From positions 2,319,001-2,383,000 of the forward strand of contig NZ_CP132507.1 of assembly GCF_032191775.1 (NCBI RefSeq): a stretch of DNA of 64,000 nt. The letters run 5' to 3'. Below are positions 56,393-64,000 of this stretch, in pieces. The position numbers and the translations under genes are program-made. The DNA is from Rhodoferax mekongensis. Lineage in GTDB: Bacteria > Pseudomonadota > Gammaproteobacteria > Burkholderiales > Burkholderiaceae_C. A model generated the notes under the pieces. It did not search any database, was not told where the DNA came from, and saw only the letters and a program-made list of their open reading frames with translations. The stretch's first letter is position 1. Each line of letters starts with the position of its first letter.

Positions 56393-57385
56393 CTAAGGCT
56401 GCAAAGAGCCGGTGCGTGGCGCCAGACCGAAGTCCGCAGCCAGCTTGCGGTAGTTCTCCACCTGTTGGTCTACCAGTTGGTCCAGCGCCCGGCCGGTAAT
56501 CCATGCAGGGTTCATTCCGGCTTTGGTGAGCGCTCGCGCCGTGGCCGGTTGGCCGGCGGCCTTGGCCAGGGCGTCGGTCCATTCCTTGAAGTCGCGGTCT
56601 GACACGCCGGGGGCCATGTACAGGCCCCGCAGAATGGGCCACACGATGTCAAAGCCCTGTTCTCTGGCAGTGGGCACATGGGCCCAGCGGCCCGCCAGCC
56701 GCTTTTCTGAGAGCACGGCCAACACCCTTACCGCAACGCCTTGTTCCACCTGGCGGCCGACCTCTGCCGCATCGCCCGCCAGCACCTGAACATGGTTGTC
56801 GCCCAATGCGGACAGTGCTTCGCCGCCGCCTTCAAAAGCGACAAAACGCATCACCTTGTGCCCTACGCCCGCCGCACGGGCGAGGAGGGCGGCTTTCATC
56901 CAGTCCTGGCTGCCGATGGAGCCGCCTGCGCCGAAGACGATGCTGCCGGGTTTGTCACGCAAGGCTTCCAGCAGCTGCGGCAGATTTTTGTAAGGCGACT
57001 CGCGCGGCACCGCCACCACGCCATAGTCCATCCCCACAGCCGCCAACCAACGCACGCTGCGGGTGTTGTAGGGGCCGAACCGGTTTTGCGCCAAGTTCAG
57101 CAAGGAGCCCGAAGAGAACGCAACCACCGTTTTCCCGTCCGGCGGTTGTTGAGTTACCGTGTTTTTAAAGGCCAGCGCGCCTATGCCGCCGGGCTGGTAC
57201 ACCACCGCCAAGGGCGGGCGGCTGTTGTGGGGCTGTGCCAACATGTCTCTTGCGAGTTGGCAGGTGAGGTCGAATCCACCGCCCGCTTTGGCAGGCGCAA
57301 TACAGCGCCCGCCTTCGGGGCCTGCAAGTGCCGCGGCGCACACCATCATCAGCACGCTGCACAATGATTTGAAAAGCAGTTTCAT
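56393..57385 (-). CDS. Bug-family tripartite tricarboxylate transporter binding protein
   Basis: A 330-residue periplasmic binding protein (TctC/Bug fold). A signal peptide (residues 1-22, AALA) precedes APAKAGGGFDLTCQLARDML, YQPGGIGALAFKNTVTQ and later FGAGGSIGSQDW, which form the carboxylate-binding loops. The start at 57385 overlaps the sensor kinase stop by 4 nt (ATGA), so it belongs to the same operon as the two-component system. It ends 13 nt from the convergent acyl-CoA dehydrogenase. No transporter membrane subunits lie nearby. Confidence 0.88.
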   Translation of the reverse strand: MKLLFKSLCSVLMMVCAAALAGPEGGRCIAPAKAGGGFDLTCQLARDMLAQPHNSRPPLAVVYQPGGIGALAFKNTVTQQPPDGKTVVAFSSGSLLNLAQNRFGPYNTRSVRWLAAVGMDYGVVAVPRESPYKNLPQLLEALRDKPGSIVFGAGGSIGSQDWMKAALLARAAGVGHKVMRFVAFEGGGEALSALGDNHVQVLAGDAAEVGRQVEQGVAVRVLAVLSEKRLAGRWAHVPTAREQGFDIVWPILRGLYMAPGVSDRDFKEWTDALAKAAGQPATARALTKAGMNPAWITGRALDQLVDQQVENYRKLAADFGLAPRTGSLQP

Positions 57386-58767
57386 CGTGGCCACCCTAGC
57401 ACGACGTGCAGACCGGGGCCGGGCTCCACCGGGCGTATCTGTAGCTGCCCGCCGTGGGCCTCAATCACAGACCGCGCAATGGCCATGCCCAAACCGGAGC
57501 CCCTGCTGTGCCGTCCTTTGACAAAGCGTTCCCCCGCGCGCGCCAGTACGTCCGCCGCCATGCCGTTGCCGTCGTCAATGACCTGGATCTCATAGCCTGT
57601 CTCTGTGCTGTTGGCCATCAGGGTGACGGTGCCCCTGGCGCGGCCGTGTTCCAGACCGTTGTGCGCCAGGTTGAGCAGGGCCTGGCGCAGGAGGTTGCGG
57701 TCTCCCTTTGCCTCCAAGCCCCGTTCCGGTACATCGACACCAAAATCCACCCCCCGTTCGCGTGCCAATGGCATCAGCTCCATAGCCACCTCGCGCACCA
57801 GGGCAGACAGGTCAAAGACTTCGCGTTGGGTGAGGCCGGTGTCGCTACGGGCCAGCGCCAGCAGTTGGTTGGTGGCCCGAATGGCGAGCTCCAGCGCCTC
57901 AGAGAGCGCATTCAGGGCCAGCGCTTTGGAGGCCGAGTCCTTCTCGCGCAGGATGTAGTCGAGCTGGGCGCGGAGCACGGTCAGTGGTGTGCGCAGCTGG
58001 TGCGAGGCATCGTCCACAAAGCCGCGTTGTTCCGCCATCAGCTGTTCAGTGCGGTGCAATTGCTGGTTGATGGCATCGACCAGCGGGCGGATGTCACCGG
58101 GTAGATCCTGCACTGGCAGGGGGCGCAAATCGTCCGCACTGCGGTCCGTGGTTTGGCGCGCCAGGCGCGAGAGCGGGCGCAGTGCCAGCGTCAAACCGAC
58201 GATGACCGCGAGCACCATGGCCGCGAGAAACACGGCGTCCCGCAACAGACTGCGGCGTAGAAAGCTGCGGGTGAATTGCTCCCGTGACGAGGTGCTTTCC
58301 GCTACCTGGATGACGACAAATGCGCTTCCCGAGTTCTCCACCGCTTGCGAGAGCGGCCGCATGAAGGCGCCCACGCGGACCGTTTCATCGAAATAGCGGG
58401 CGTCATAAAACTGGGGTTGTCCGGCCAGAAGCGGCCGTGGTGGGGCAGGAAGATCGGGGTTGCCGATTTCCACCAGCCCATCGGCAGTGGCGACCCGGAA
58501 GTACACGCTGCCCGTGGCTGTGAGCTGGAAAAACTCAAACAGGCGGTAGGGCAGTTCCACCGCCAGCCCGCCCGATGCGGTGGAAATGTTTAGGTCCAGC
58601 GCTTTGAGGGCACCCAACAACGAGCGGTCATAGGCGGCATTGGCGGCTGCCACAGATTCACTGCGGGTCATCCACAAGCTCCCCACCGTGACCAGTGCCA
58701 TCACCGGCAACAGGAGCACGAGCAGGCGGACTTTAAGGCTGGCTTGGGGTATCCGATTCCAGAACAT
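57382..58767 (-). CDS. TctE-type sensor histidine kinase
   Basis: A 461-residue kinase. Two transmembrane helices (about 14-34 and 175-195) flank a periplasmic 2CSK-like sensor with DGLVEIGNPDLPAPPRPL. A HAMP-like linker leads to HisKA with H256 in DDASHQLRTPLTVL and HATPase_c with NLAHNGLEHG, DDGNGM and GSGLGMAIARSV. TctE kinases sense citrate or related carboxylates. The start at 58767 overlaps the regulator gene by 35 nt, typical of a tctDE pair. Confidence 0.92.
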   Translation of the reverse strand: MFWNRIPQASLKVRLLVLLLPVMALVTVGSLWMTRSESVAAANAAYDRSLLGALKALDLNISTASGGLAVELPYRLFEFFQLTATGSVYFRVATADGLVEIGNPDLPAPPRPLLAGQPQFYDARYFDETVRVGAFMRPLSQAVENSGSAFVVIQVAESTSSREQFTRSFLRRSLLRDAVFLAAMVLAVIVGLTLALRPLSRLARQTTDRSADDLRPLPVQDLPGDIRPLVDAINQQLHRTEQLMAEQRGFVDDASHQLRTPLTVLRAQLDYILREKDSASKALALNALSEALELAIRATNQLLALARSDTGLTQREVFDLSALVREVAMELMPLARERGVDFGVDVPERGLEAKGDRNLLRQALLNLAHNGLEHGRARGTVTLMANSTETGYEIQVIDDGNGMAADVLARAGERFVKGRHSRGSGLGMAIARSVIEAHGGQLQIRPVEPGPGLHVVLGWPR

Positions 58768-59413
58768 AGCCCAGTCCCCGGTAGGTGTGAATGTGGACGC
58801 CGCTGTGCTCCAGACGTTTGCGCAGGCGATGCAGCAGCATGTCGATGGCGCTGGGTAGGACGTCGGATTCGTCACTGAAGATCCGATCCATCACTTGCTG
58901 CCTTGAGAGCGGTTCGCCACTGCGCATGATGAGCGCCTTGAGCAGCGCGTGCTCGCGCGGGGAGAGTGCCAGCATGGCCCCGTGCAAGGTAAATTGGCGA
59001 GTGACGGTATCGAAGTTGAGAGGGCCGGCTGCAAACCGGGGGTGCTCGCTCCCGCGGGCTCGGCGCACCAAAGCCGTCAGTCGGGCTTCGAGCTCCGCGA
59101 GGGCGAAGGGTTTGGGCAGGAAGTCGTCAGCGCCCTGATTCAGGGTGTTGACGCGTTCTGTCAGGGAGTCTCTTGCGGTGAGCACCAGCACCGGCAGGCG
59201 GTTGTCCCGGCTGCGAATGCTGCGCAGGATGTCTGTGCCGCTCTTGCCCGGGAGGCCCAGGTCCAGCACCAGTGCGTCGTAATCCGTGTCGCCCAAGGCA
59301 AGCTCTACCAAGCGCCCGTCGTTGCGCCAGTCCACCTTGTGGCCGGATTGTTCCAAGGCCTTGCTGAGCCACTCGCCCAAACTGTGTTCGTCTTCGGCCA
59401 ACAGGATATGCAT
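58733..59413 (-). CDS. TctD-type OmpR-family response regulator
   Basis: A 226-residue regulator. The receiver phospho-acceptor is D51 in ALVLDLGLPGKSG, with acidic pair E7/D8 and lysine in FLPKPF. The C-terminal winged helix includes LSPREHALLKALIMRSGEPL and VDMLLHRLRKRL-like sequence (IDMLLHRLRKRLEHSG). First gene of a three-gene operon with the kinase and a Bug protein. It diverges from a second Bug protein gene that it probably controls. Confidence 0.95.
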   Translation of the reverse strand: MHILLAEDEHSLGEWLSKALEQSGHKVDWRNDGRLVELALGDTDYDALVLDLGLPGKSGTDILRSIRSRDNRLPVLVLTARDSLTERVNTLNQGADDFLPKPFALAELEARLTALVRRARGSEHPRFAAGPLNFDTVTRQFTLHGAMLALSPREHALLKALIMRSGEPLSRQQVMDRIFSDESDVLPSAIDMLLHRLRKRLEHSGVHIHTYRGLGYVLESDTPSQP

Positions 59414-59526
59414 GGCGCGGATTATGGGTCCGTTCACCCAGCCCAATTGATAGGAACTTGTTAGGTTGGGCCTTGCATCATCCGTAGCGGATATTGAATA
59501 CCAAGGCACCATAACGAGGAGACCCG
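59414..59526. promoter_or_regulatory. Divergent regulatory region of the TctD operon and second Bug gene
   Basis: The gap holds an inverted repeat GCCCAA (59441-59446) / TTGGGC (59466-59471) and a strong ribosome-binding site GAGGAG (59516-59521) before the plus-strand gene. It is the likely binding site for the response regulator. Confidence 0.4.
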
Positions 59527-60525
59527 ATGAACGAAATTTCCATGAATCGCCGCCAATGGCTGGCCACCGGAGCAGCCGCGGCCAGCAGCGTCTGGCTGCC
59601 GCCTGCATTTGCTCAGGGCACCTGGCCCAACAAACCTTTGCGGCTGGTAGTGCCGTTTGCACCCGGTGGCAGCTCGGAAATTGTGGCGCGCGCCATCGCG
59701 GGCGAGATGGCAAAAACCATTGGCCAGAACGTTTTTGTTGAGAACAAGCCCGGCGCAGCCGGCAACATCGCCATGCAAGAGGTGGCCAACAACAGCGATG
59801 AACACTCGTTCATCCTGGGGCACATCGGCACTTTGGCGGTGAATCCGTTCATCTTCCCCAAGCTGCCCTATGACGCTGACCGCGATTTCGCGCCCATTAC
59901 CTTGATCTCCAAGGTGCCCAGCTTGTACGTGGTGCATCCGGATTTGCCGGTACAGAACATCAAGGAATTTGTAGCCTATGCCAAGGCTCGCCCCGGTCAG
60001 TTGAACTACGGATCAGCGGGCAACGGCAGTGCAGGGCATCTGGCGTTTGAGTACCTCAAGATGGTGAGCGGTACCTTCATGTTGCATGTGCCTTACCGTG
60101 GTACGGGCCCCATGCTCACCGACTTGATGGCGGGGCGTTTGCAAGCGGCCTCTGTCGGTGCGCCTGCGTTGCTGGCCTTCATCAAGGCGGGCAAGCTGCG
60201 CTGCATCGCCACCGGCACTGCCGAGCGCTTGCCGCAGTTGCCTGATGTGCCCACCGTGGCCGAGCAGGGCTACAAGGGCTTTGAGATGACGCAGTGGTAC
60301 GGTTTGCTGGCACCCAAAAAGTGGTCTAAGCCGAACATCGACAAGCTGGAGTTGGAGGCCATCAAGGCTGCACGAGGATCTGCCGTGAAAGACAAACTGT
60401 CGCAAGAGACCGCGCTGGCAGTGGGCAACACCGGCAAAGAGTTTGATGCTTTTATCAAGGCGGAGAAGGTCCGGTGGAAAGCCGTGATCGAGCGGGCCCA
60501 GATCAAGCCGGATGGGTTGAGCTGA
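59527..60525 (+). CDS. Bug-family tripartite tricarboxylate transporter binding protein
   Basis: A 332-residue TctC/Bug periplasmic protein. The N-terminus MNRRQWLATGAAAASSVWLP (from the second Met) looks like a Tat-type signal, ending FAQ. KPLRLVVPFAPGGSSEIVAR and FVENKPGAAGNIAMQEV are the hallmark ligand loops, and NYGSAGNGSAGHLAFEYLK is the second. GGAGACCCG precedes the ATG. It is transcribed away from the TctDE genes. As for the other Bug protein, no tctA or tctB gene is near. Confidence 0.93.
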   Translation: MNEISMNRRQWLATGAAAASSVWLPPAFAQGTWPNKPLRLVVPFAPGGSSEIVARAIAGEMAKTIGQNVFVENKPGAAGNIAMQEVANNSDEHSFILGHIGTLAVNPFIFPKLPYDADRDFAPITLISKVPSLYVVHPDLPVQNIKEFVAYAKARPGQLNYGSAGNGSAGHLAFEYLKMVSGTFMLHVPYRGTGPMLTDLMAGRLQAASVGAPALLAFIKAGKLRCIATGTAERLPQLPDVPTVAEQGYKGFEMTQWYGLLAPKKWSKPNIDKLELEAIKAARGSAVKDKLSQETALAVGNTGKEFDAFIKAEKVRWKAVIERAQIKPDGLS

Positions 60526-60530
60526 GTAGG

Positions 60531-60590
60531 CGCTATGAATTAAGTAGCTGTTCGCGCATATCCCACGGGCGCTAGCAGCTCTTTTTATTT
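60531..60590 (+). repeat. Dispersed palindromic repeat, copy 7, with terminator-like end
   Basis: GCTATGAATTAAGTAGCTGT continues as TCGCGCATATCCCACGGGC and GCTAGCAGCTCTTTTTATTT. The two arms can pair (AGCTGTTCGCGC with GCGCTAGCAGCT, two mismatches) and a T5 run follows, so it probably ends the Bug gene transcript. Confidence 0.75.
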
Positions 60591-60640
60591 GTTTTTTGAG
60601 GGGGCGCGTAGTCCGCTGGCCGCGCCACTATGATCTCCGC

Positions 60641-61390
60641 ATGACGTTTGATGCACTGTTTCTGCTGGCGGGTCTGGCTGCTTTTCTGGTCGGGTCGTCC
60701 AAAGGGGGCTTGCCGGCGGTCGGCATGTTGGCGGTGCCTATCCTGTCCATGGCGATGTCGCCAGTCCAAGCGGCAGTGCTGTTACTCCCTATTTTTGTGA
60801 TCTCTGATGTGGCTGGTGTATGGCTGTACCGGCGCGAATTCAGCCGGCCGAATTTGAAGATTTTGATCCCGGCCGGCATCGTAGGGGTGGGAGTCGGTTG
60901 GGCGACGGCGTCCATGGTGTCGGACCGCGCGATCATGCTGATGATTGGCTTGGTAGGCGTGGGGTTCTGTCTCAACCTCTGGTTGCGGGACCAGAACGCA
61001 AGCGTTGCGCAGCCACCGCATCTGGCCAAAGGCTGGTTCTGGGGGACTCTGGCGGGATTTACCAGCTTTATTTCCCACGCGGGGGCGCCGCCCTATCAGG
61101 TCTACATGTTGCCGCAGAAATTGCCCAAGGCGGCGTTTGCCGGCACGTCCACCATTGTGTTTGCGGTGATCAATGCCGCCAAGATCATTCCGTACCAGAA
61201 CTTGCGGCCCTACTCAACGGCATCCTTGCATTACGCCGCTTGGCTGGTGCCGTTTGCGCTGGTGGGGGCGGTCGCAGGAGCCTACCTGACACGTCGCTTG
61301 GCAGACCAGTGGTTCTACCGCATCGTGCAGGTCAGTTTGTTTGCCGTGTCGATCAAATTGATCGGGGATGCGGTTTTCGTGAGTCCTTGA
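60641..61390 (+). CDS. TauE/SafE family permease
   Basis: A 249-residue membrane protein with about eight helices. It has the family's duplicated motifs: LAAFLVGSSKGGLPAVGMLA near the N-terminus and AGFTSFISHAGAPPYQVYML in the second half. Members export sulfite, sulfoacetate or related anions. The start at 60641 removes 15 unrelated upstream residues. It precedes the SRPBCC gene by 11 nt. Confidence 0.88.
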   Translation: MTFDALFLLAGLAAFLVGSSKGGLPAVGMLAVPILSMAMSPVQAAVLLLPIFVISDVAGVWLYRREFSRPNLKILIPAGIVGVGVGWATASMVSDRAIMLMIGLVGVGFCLNLWLRDQNASVAQPPHLAKGWFWGTLAGFTSFISHAGAPPYQVYMLPQKLPKAAFAGTSTIVFAVINAAKIIPYQNLRPYSTASLHYAAWLVPFALVGAVAGAYLTRRLADQWFYRIVQVSLFAVSIKLIGDAVFVSP

Positions 61391-61401
61391 AGGAGTTATC
61401 C

Positions 61402-61872
61402 ATGACAAGCAATACCCCCGAATTCGCGCTCACGCTGGAGCGTCGCCTGGCCGTCCCGCGTGCAGCCGTGTGGCGGTGCTGGACCGAGCCTGCCCTGCTG
61501 TGCCAATGGTTTTGCCCCAAGCCTTGGGGGGTAAGCCATGCCGATATGGAGCTCCATGCAGGGGGGCGTTTCTTCACCCATATGGTGGGACCCAACGGCG
61601 AGCAAATGCCGAACGCGGGTGTGTTTTTGCAGGTAGAGCCCGGCCGCAAATTGGTGTTTACCGATGCTTTTGTCAGCGCATGGGTGCCCAGCGGCAAGGC
61701 CTTCATGGTGGGTGAGATCACGCTGGCAGATGCTCCGGGCGGAGGCACGCACTACCTGGCCCGCGCCCTGCATTGGTCCGAAGCCGATATGCAACAGCAC
61801 GAGGCCATGGGCTTCCATGAGGGTTGGGCCGCTGCGACCCGGCAACTCGAAGAACTGGCCGCGACGCTATGA
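61402..61872 (+). CDS. SRPBCC (AHSA1/START-like) protein
   Basis: A 156-residue ligand-pocket protein. The N-terminus FALTLERRLAVPRAAVWRCW is the first strand and helix of AHSA1-type folds, followed by EPALLCQWFCPK and GGRFFTHMVGPNGEQ. The C-terminal helix HEGWAAATRQLEELA closes the pocket. AAGGAG stands seven bases before the ATG. It overlaps ybgC by 4 nt (ATGA). The ligand is unknown. Confidence 0.88.
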   Translation: MTSNTPEFALTLERRLAVPRAAVWRCWTEPALLCQWFCPKPWGVSHADMELHAGGRFFTHMVGPNGEQMPNAGVFLQVEPGRKLVFTDAFVSAWVPSGKAFMVGEITLADAPGGGTHYLARALHWSEADMQQHEAMGFHEGWAAATRQLEELAATL

Positions 61873-62270
61873 CGGATTTCCGGTTTGCGATACGGGTGTA
61901 TTGGGAAGACACCGATGCGGGTGGCGTCGTCTTCTATGCCAACTACCTCAAGTTTTTTGAACGCGCCCGCACCGAGTGGTTGCGGGCTGCCGGTGTAGAG
62001 CAGCAGCGCTTGCGCGATGAAACGGGCACCATGTTTGTGGTGACAGAGGTACACACCCGGTATCTGAGTTCTGCGCGTTTGGATGACCTGCTGCACATTA
62101 CGGTCCGCATCGAAGAGCAGGGTGCTGCCAGCATGGTATTCACCCAACAGGCCTGGCGCGGCGAAACCCTGCTGGCAGAGGGCCGCATCCGTATCGGCTG
62201 CGTGCAGGCAGCGACCTTGAAGCCCTGCCGCATTCCCAAACCGGTGCTACAGGCGATTTCCGGCGCCTGA
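61869..62270 (+). CDS. ybgC: YbgC-type acyl-CoA thioesterase
   Basis: A 133-residue hot-dog-fold thioesterase. The signature YWEDTDAGGVVFYANYLKFF contains the catalytic aspartate, followed by ERARTEWLR. It hydrolyses short-chain acyl-CoA or acyl-ACP and in many Gram-negatives sits with tol-pal genes. Here it is instead coupled to an SRPBCC gene by a 4-nt overlap, and no tol gene is visible. Confidence 0.9.
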   Translation: MTDFRFAIRVYWEDTDAGGVVFYANYLKFFERARTEWLRAAGVEQQRLRDETGTMFVVTEVHTRYLSSARLDDLLHITVRIEEQGAASMVFTQQAWRGETLLAEGRIRIGCVQAATLKPCRIPKPVLQAISGA

Positions 62271-62354
62271 GGTTTACGGCGGGTTTACGAAGCAGCCACT
62301 GCGTTTTTACCCGTGGCTTTGAGAATCCTCCTGTAACAAGGAGAAATTTCTAGA

Positions 62355-62858
62355 ATGAAGATCGCTACCCAACGCCCATGGATCACACCTGCAGTGATCG
62401 GCAGCTTCACGCTGCTGTCTGTCACGGGCATGTTGATGTTTTTTCACCTCGATTCCGGTTTGAACAAGCTCGCGCACGAGTGGTTGAGTTGGATTTTTGT
62501 GATCGTTGTGGTGATGCACATCCTGCTCAACAACATGGCGTTCAAACGTTACTTCAAGACAGTGGCCGGCAAGGCCGTCATCTTTGGATTTGTAGCTGTG
62601 CTGGGTTTGAGTTTTCTCCGGTTGGGTGGAGGTGACTCCAAGCCGCCTTTTGTGGCTCCGGTGCAGATGATGGCCGCGGCCCCATTGAGTGCCGTGGCGC
62701 AGTTGGCAAAGCTGGACGTGTCCGAGGTCACGGCCCGGCTTGCCGCCAAAGGCATTGCGGCGCAAAACCCTGCTCAGTCAGTCAAAGATTTGGTGGGCTC
62801 TGATCTGGGCGCCCAGATGAGGGCCTTGGCTGCTATTGCCGAAGCTCCCGCCAGATAA
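62355..62858 (+). CDS. DUF4405-type membrane protein
   Basis: A 167-residue protein with three hydrophobic helices (about 11-30, 44-62 and 72-88) and an alanine-rich soluble tail. The histidines in FFHLDSGLNKLAHEWLSW and VVMHILLNN fit the DUF4405 cytochrome-like pattern and could bind heme b. The tail includes DVSEVTARLAAKGI, which resembles a small helical sensor. The upstream AACAAGGAG gives a good RBS. Confidence 0.75.
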   Translation: MKIATQRPWITPAVIGSFTLLSVTGMLMFFHLDSGLNKLAHEWLSWIFVIVVVMHILLNNMAFKRYFKTVAGKAVIFGFVAVLGLSFLRLGGGDSKPPFVAPVQMMAAAPLSAVAQLAKLDVSEVTARLAAKGIAAQNPAQSVKDLVGSDLGAQMRALAAIAEAPAR

Positions 62859-62875
62859 GCGGCCCCTCGTTCACG

Positions 62876-63784
62876 TCAGGGCTTGGGTGGGAACTCACTT
62901 TGCAGTTGTGCGAGGGTGTTTTCTTTCTCCTGCCACAGCGCGCTGACCCAGGTGGAAAAGGCCGCGCGGAAAGCGGCGTCCTGGCCGTAGTCTTCCTGCA
63001 TGAGCTCACCCGGAACTTCGATGGAGCGGGCGCGCACTACCACTCGCCGTAATCGGCCGCACAAAAAATCCCAGAAGGTGGGAACTCCGTCGGGGTAGTA
63101 GATCGTCACATCCAGAATGCTGTGAAACTTGTCGCCCATGGCTTGCAGCGCCAGGGCCAGGCCACCCGCTTTGGGCTTGAGCAAATGGGGGTAGGGCGAT
63201 TGCTGTTGGGCGTGTTTGGCCGGTGTAAAGCGGGTTCCCTCCAAAAAGTTCATGACACTGGTCGGAACGAGTGAAAATTTTTCGCAGGCTTTGCGCGTGG
63301 TTTCCTGGTCTTTGCCGCGCATCTCCGGGTGCTTCTTCAGATAGGCCTCGCTGTGCCTGCGCATGAAGGGAAACTCCAGTGCCCACCAGGCCAAGCCCAT
63401 GACCGGCACCCAGATCAGCTGCTGTTTGAGAAAGAATTTCAGCAAGGGAATACGCCGGTTCAGCAGGTGTTGCAAAACAAAAATGTCTACCCAGCTCTGG
63501 TGATTGCTGCTCACCATGTACCAGCTGTCGGGCTGGAGTCCCTCAAGACCTTTTGCATCCCACTCTGTGCGTTGCGTCAGCGCCATCCAGCCGCTATTGC
63601 AACTGATCCAGCTCTCTGCGATCGAAAGAATCACCGGGTCCAAACGCAGGCGTACCCATGTGAACGGCAACACCAACTTGATTGCTGCCATTACCAGCAG
63701 GACGGGCACCCAGAAGAAGATGTTGAGCACCAGCAAGGCGCTGGCAATGACGCCGATCAGGAGAGGGGGGAGGATGTTCAGCAT
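62876..63784 (-). CDS. PlsC-like acyltransferase (YihG type)
   Basis: A 302-residue membrane-bound glycerolipid acyltransferase. The N-terminal helix (about 7-38) is followed by the catalytic H95-x4-D100 in SSNHQSWVDIFVLQ and the substrate motif NFLEGTRFTPAK near residue 180. PKAGGLALALQAMGD is the later motif. Length and a long C-terminal extension match E. coli YihG rather than PlsC. It acylates lysophosphatidate or a related lipid at the inner membrane. Confidence 0.9.
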   Translation of the reverse strand: MLNILPPLLIGVIASALLVLNIFFWVPVLLVMAAIKLVLPFTWVRLRLDPVILSIAESWISCNSGWMALTQRTEWDAKGLEGLQPDSWYMVSSNHQSWVDIFVLQHLLNRRIPLLKFFLKQQLIWVPVMGLAWWALEFPFMRRHSEAYLKKHPEMRGKDQETTRKACEKFSLVPTSVMNFLEGTRFTPAKHAQQQSPYPHLLKPKAGGLALALQAMGDKFHSILDVTIYYPDGVPTFWDFLCGRLRRVVVRARSIEVPGELMQEDYGQDAAFRAAFSTWVSALWQEKENTLAQLQSEFPPKP

Positions 63785-63812
63785 ACAGACCTCTAAGGGT
63801 TGCGCCTATGAC

Positions 63813-63862
63813 GATTGCTATGAAAAAAGGAGCTTCTCACGCAGATTTGGAGGGCGCAATCG
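63813..63862 (+). repeat. Dispersed palindromic repeat, copy 8 (partly coding)
   Basis: ATTGCTATGAAAAAAGGAGC continues as TTCTCACGCAGATTTGGAGG and GCGCAATCGG. It aligns with copies at 803 and 60531, though the right arm is degraded. It covers the stop codon and last codons of the diguanylate cyclase gene. Confidence 0.6.
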
Positions 63863-64000
63863 GTGGAATATCTTCAAAAAAGCAGACGTTGTTGCGTCCC
63901 CGTTGCTTGGCTGCATACATGGCAGTATCCGCTTTTTTCAGGACCTCCGACGCCTCTGTCGGACTCCCGGCAAACAAGGTGATGCCGATGCTGGGCGTCG
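63837..64000 (-). CDS. Diguanylate cyclase, C-terminal end (cut by window edge)
   Basis: About 54 residues of a GGDEF domain. The end of the domain is clear: PSIGITLFAG, then EVLKKADTAMYAAKQRGRNN, followed by VCFFEDI. The GGDEF motif itself lies beyond the window, so whether it is active cannot be told. Its final residues (PPIAPSKSA) read through a copy of the dispersed repeat, which also supplies the TGA stop. Confidence 0.88.
   Translation of the reverse strand, partial: TPSIGITLFAGSPTEASEVLKKADTAMYAAKQRGRNNVCFFEDIPPIAPSKSA

Overview
The window is about 64 kb of a betaproteobacterial chromosome. Gene order, protein signatures and two intergenic repeat types point to Burkholderiales, family Comamonadaceae, most likely Rhodoferax or a close relative. 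The genus is an inference from protein style and repeats, not from a marker gene search. Nearly all of the window is dense, high-GC core genome. I found no rRNA, tRNA, CRISPR array, prophage or insertion sequence.

Layout. 1-6 kb: a cut SNF2-type helicase, a VOC protein, an aldehyde dehydrogenase, AlkB DNA repair dioxygenase, an NlpC/P60 peptidase, a TetR regulator and an isochorismatase-like hydrolase. 6-14 kb: a propionyl-CoA synthetase broken by a one-base deletion, then the 2-oxoglutarate dehydrogenase operon sucA-sucB-lpdA, closed by a perfect 13-bp hairpin. 14-20 kb: zapE with a coupled secreted coiled-coil protein, a PP2C phosphatase, a YdcH-type small protein, a DinG/YoaA-type helicase also broken by a one-base deletion, then bamD and rluD back to back. 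20-32 kb: one long co-directional housekeeping run, scpB-rluB-ndk-rlmN-pilW-rodZ-like-ispG-hisS-yfgM-like-bamB-der. 32-39 kb: hfq-hflX-hflK-hflC-DUF2065-hisZ-purA and a phosphoribosyltransferase. 39-49 kb: metC, membrane proteins, a GDSL esterase and an ABC ATPase with overlapping divergent starts, a large CHASE histidine kinase, rlmB, and a small accessory-looking patch around a low-GC orphan gene. 49-56 kb: a split chromate transporter, a PF10118 protein with a premature TGA, a lipase, and a fatty-acid degradation cluster (FadB-like protein and thiolase on minus, acyl-CoA dehydrogenase on plus) with a 28-bp palindromic operator between the divergent genes. 56-64 kb: a TctDE-type two-component system with two Bug-type binding proteins but no TctAB transporter, a TauE/SafE permease, YbgC thioesterase, a DUF4405 membrane protein, a PlsC-type acyltransferase, and the cut 3' end of a GGDEF diguanylate cyclase.

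The most distinctive layer is not a gene family. At least eight copies of a roughly 55-bp imperfect palindromic repeat lie between genes. One copy provides the start and signal peptide of a small lipoprotein, another encodes the last residues of the diguanylate cyclase, and others form terminator-like hairpins. Three genes are disrupted: prpE and the DinG-like helicase by single missing bases in C/G runs, and the PF10118 gene by a TGA where tryptophan seems expected. I see no convincing wholly new multi-gene system. The best candidates for something undescribed are the repeat family with its coding copies and the low-GC gene at 47.8-48.6 kb with its flanking repeats.
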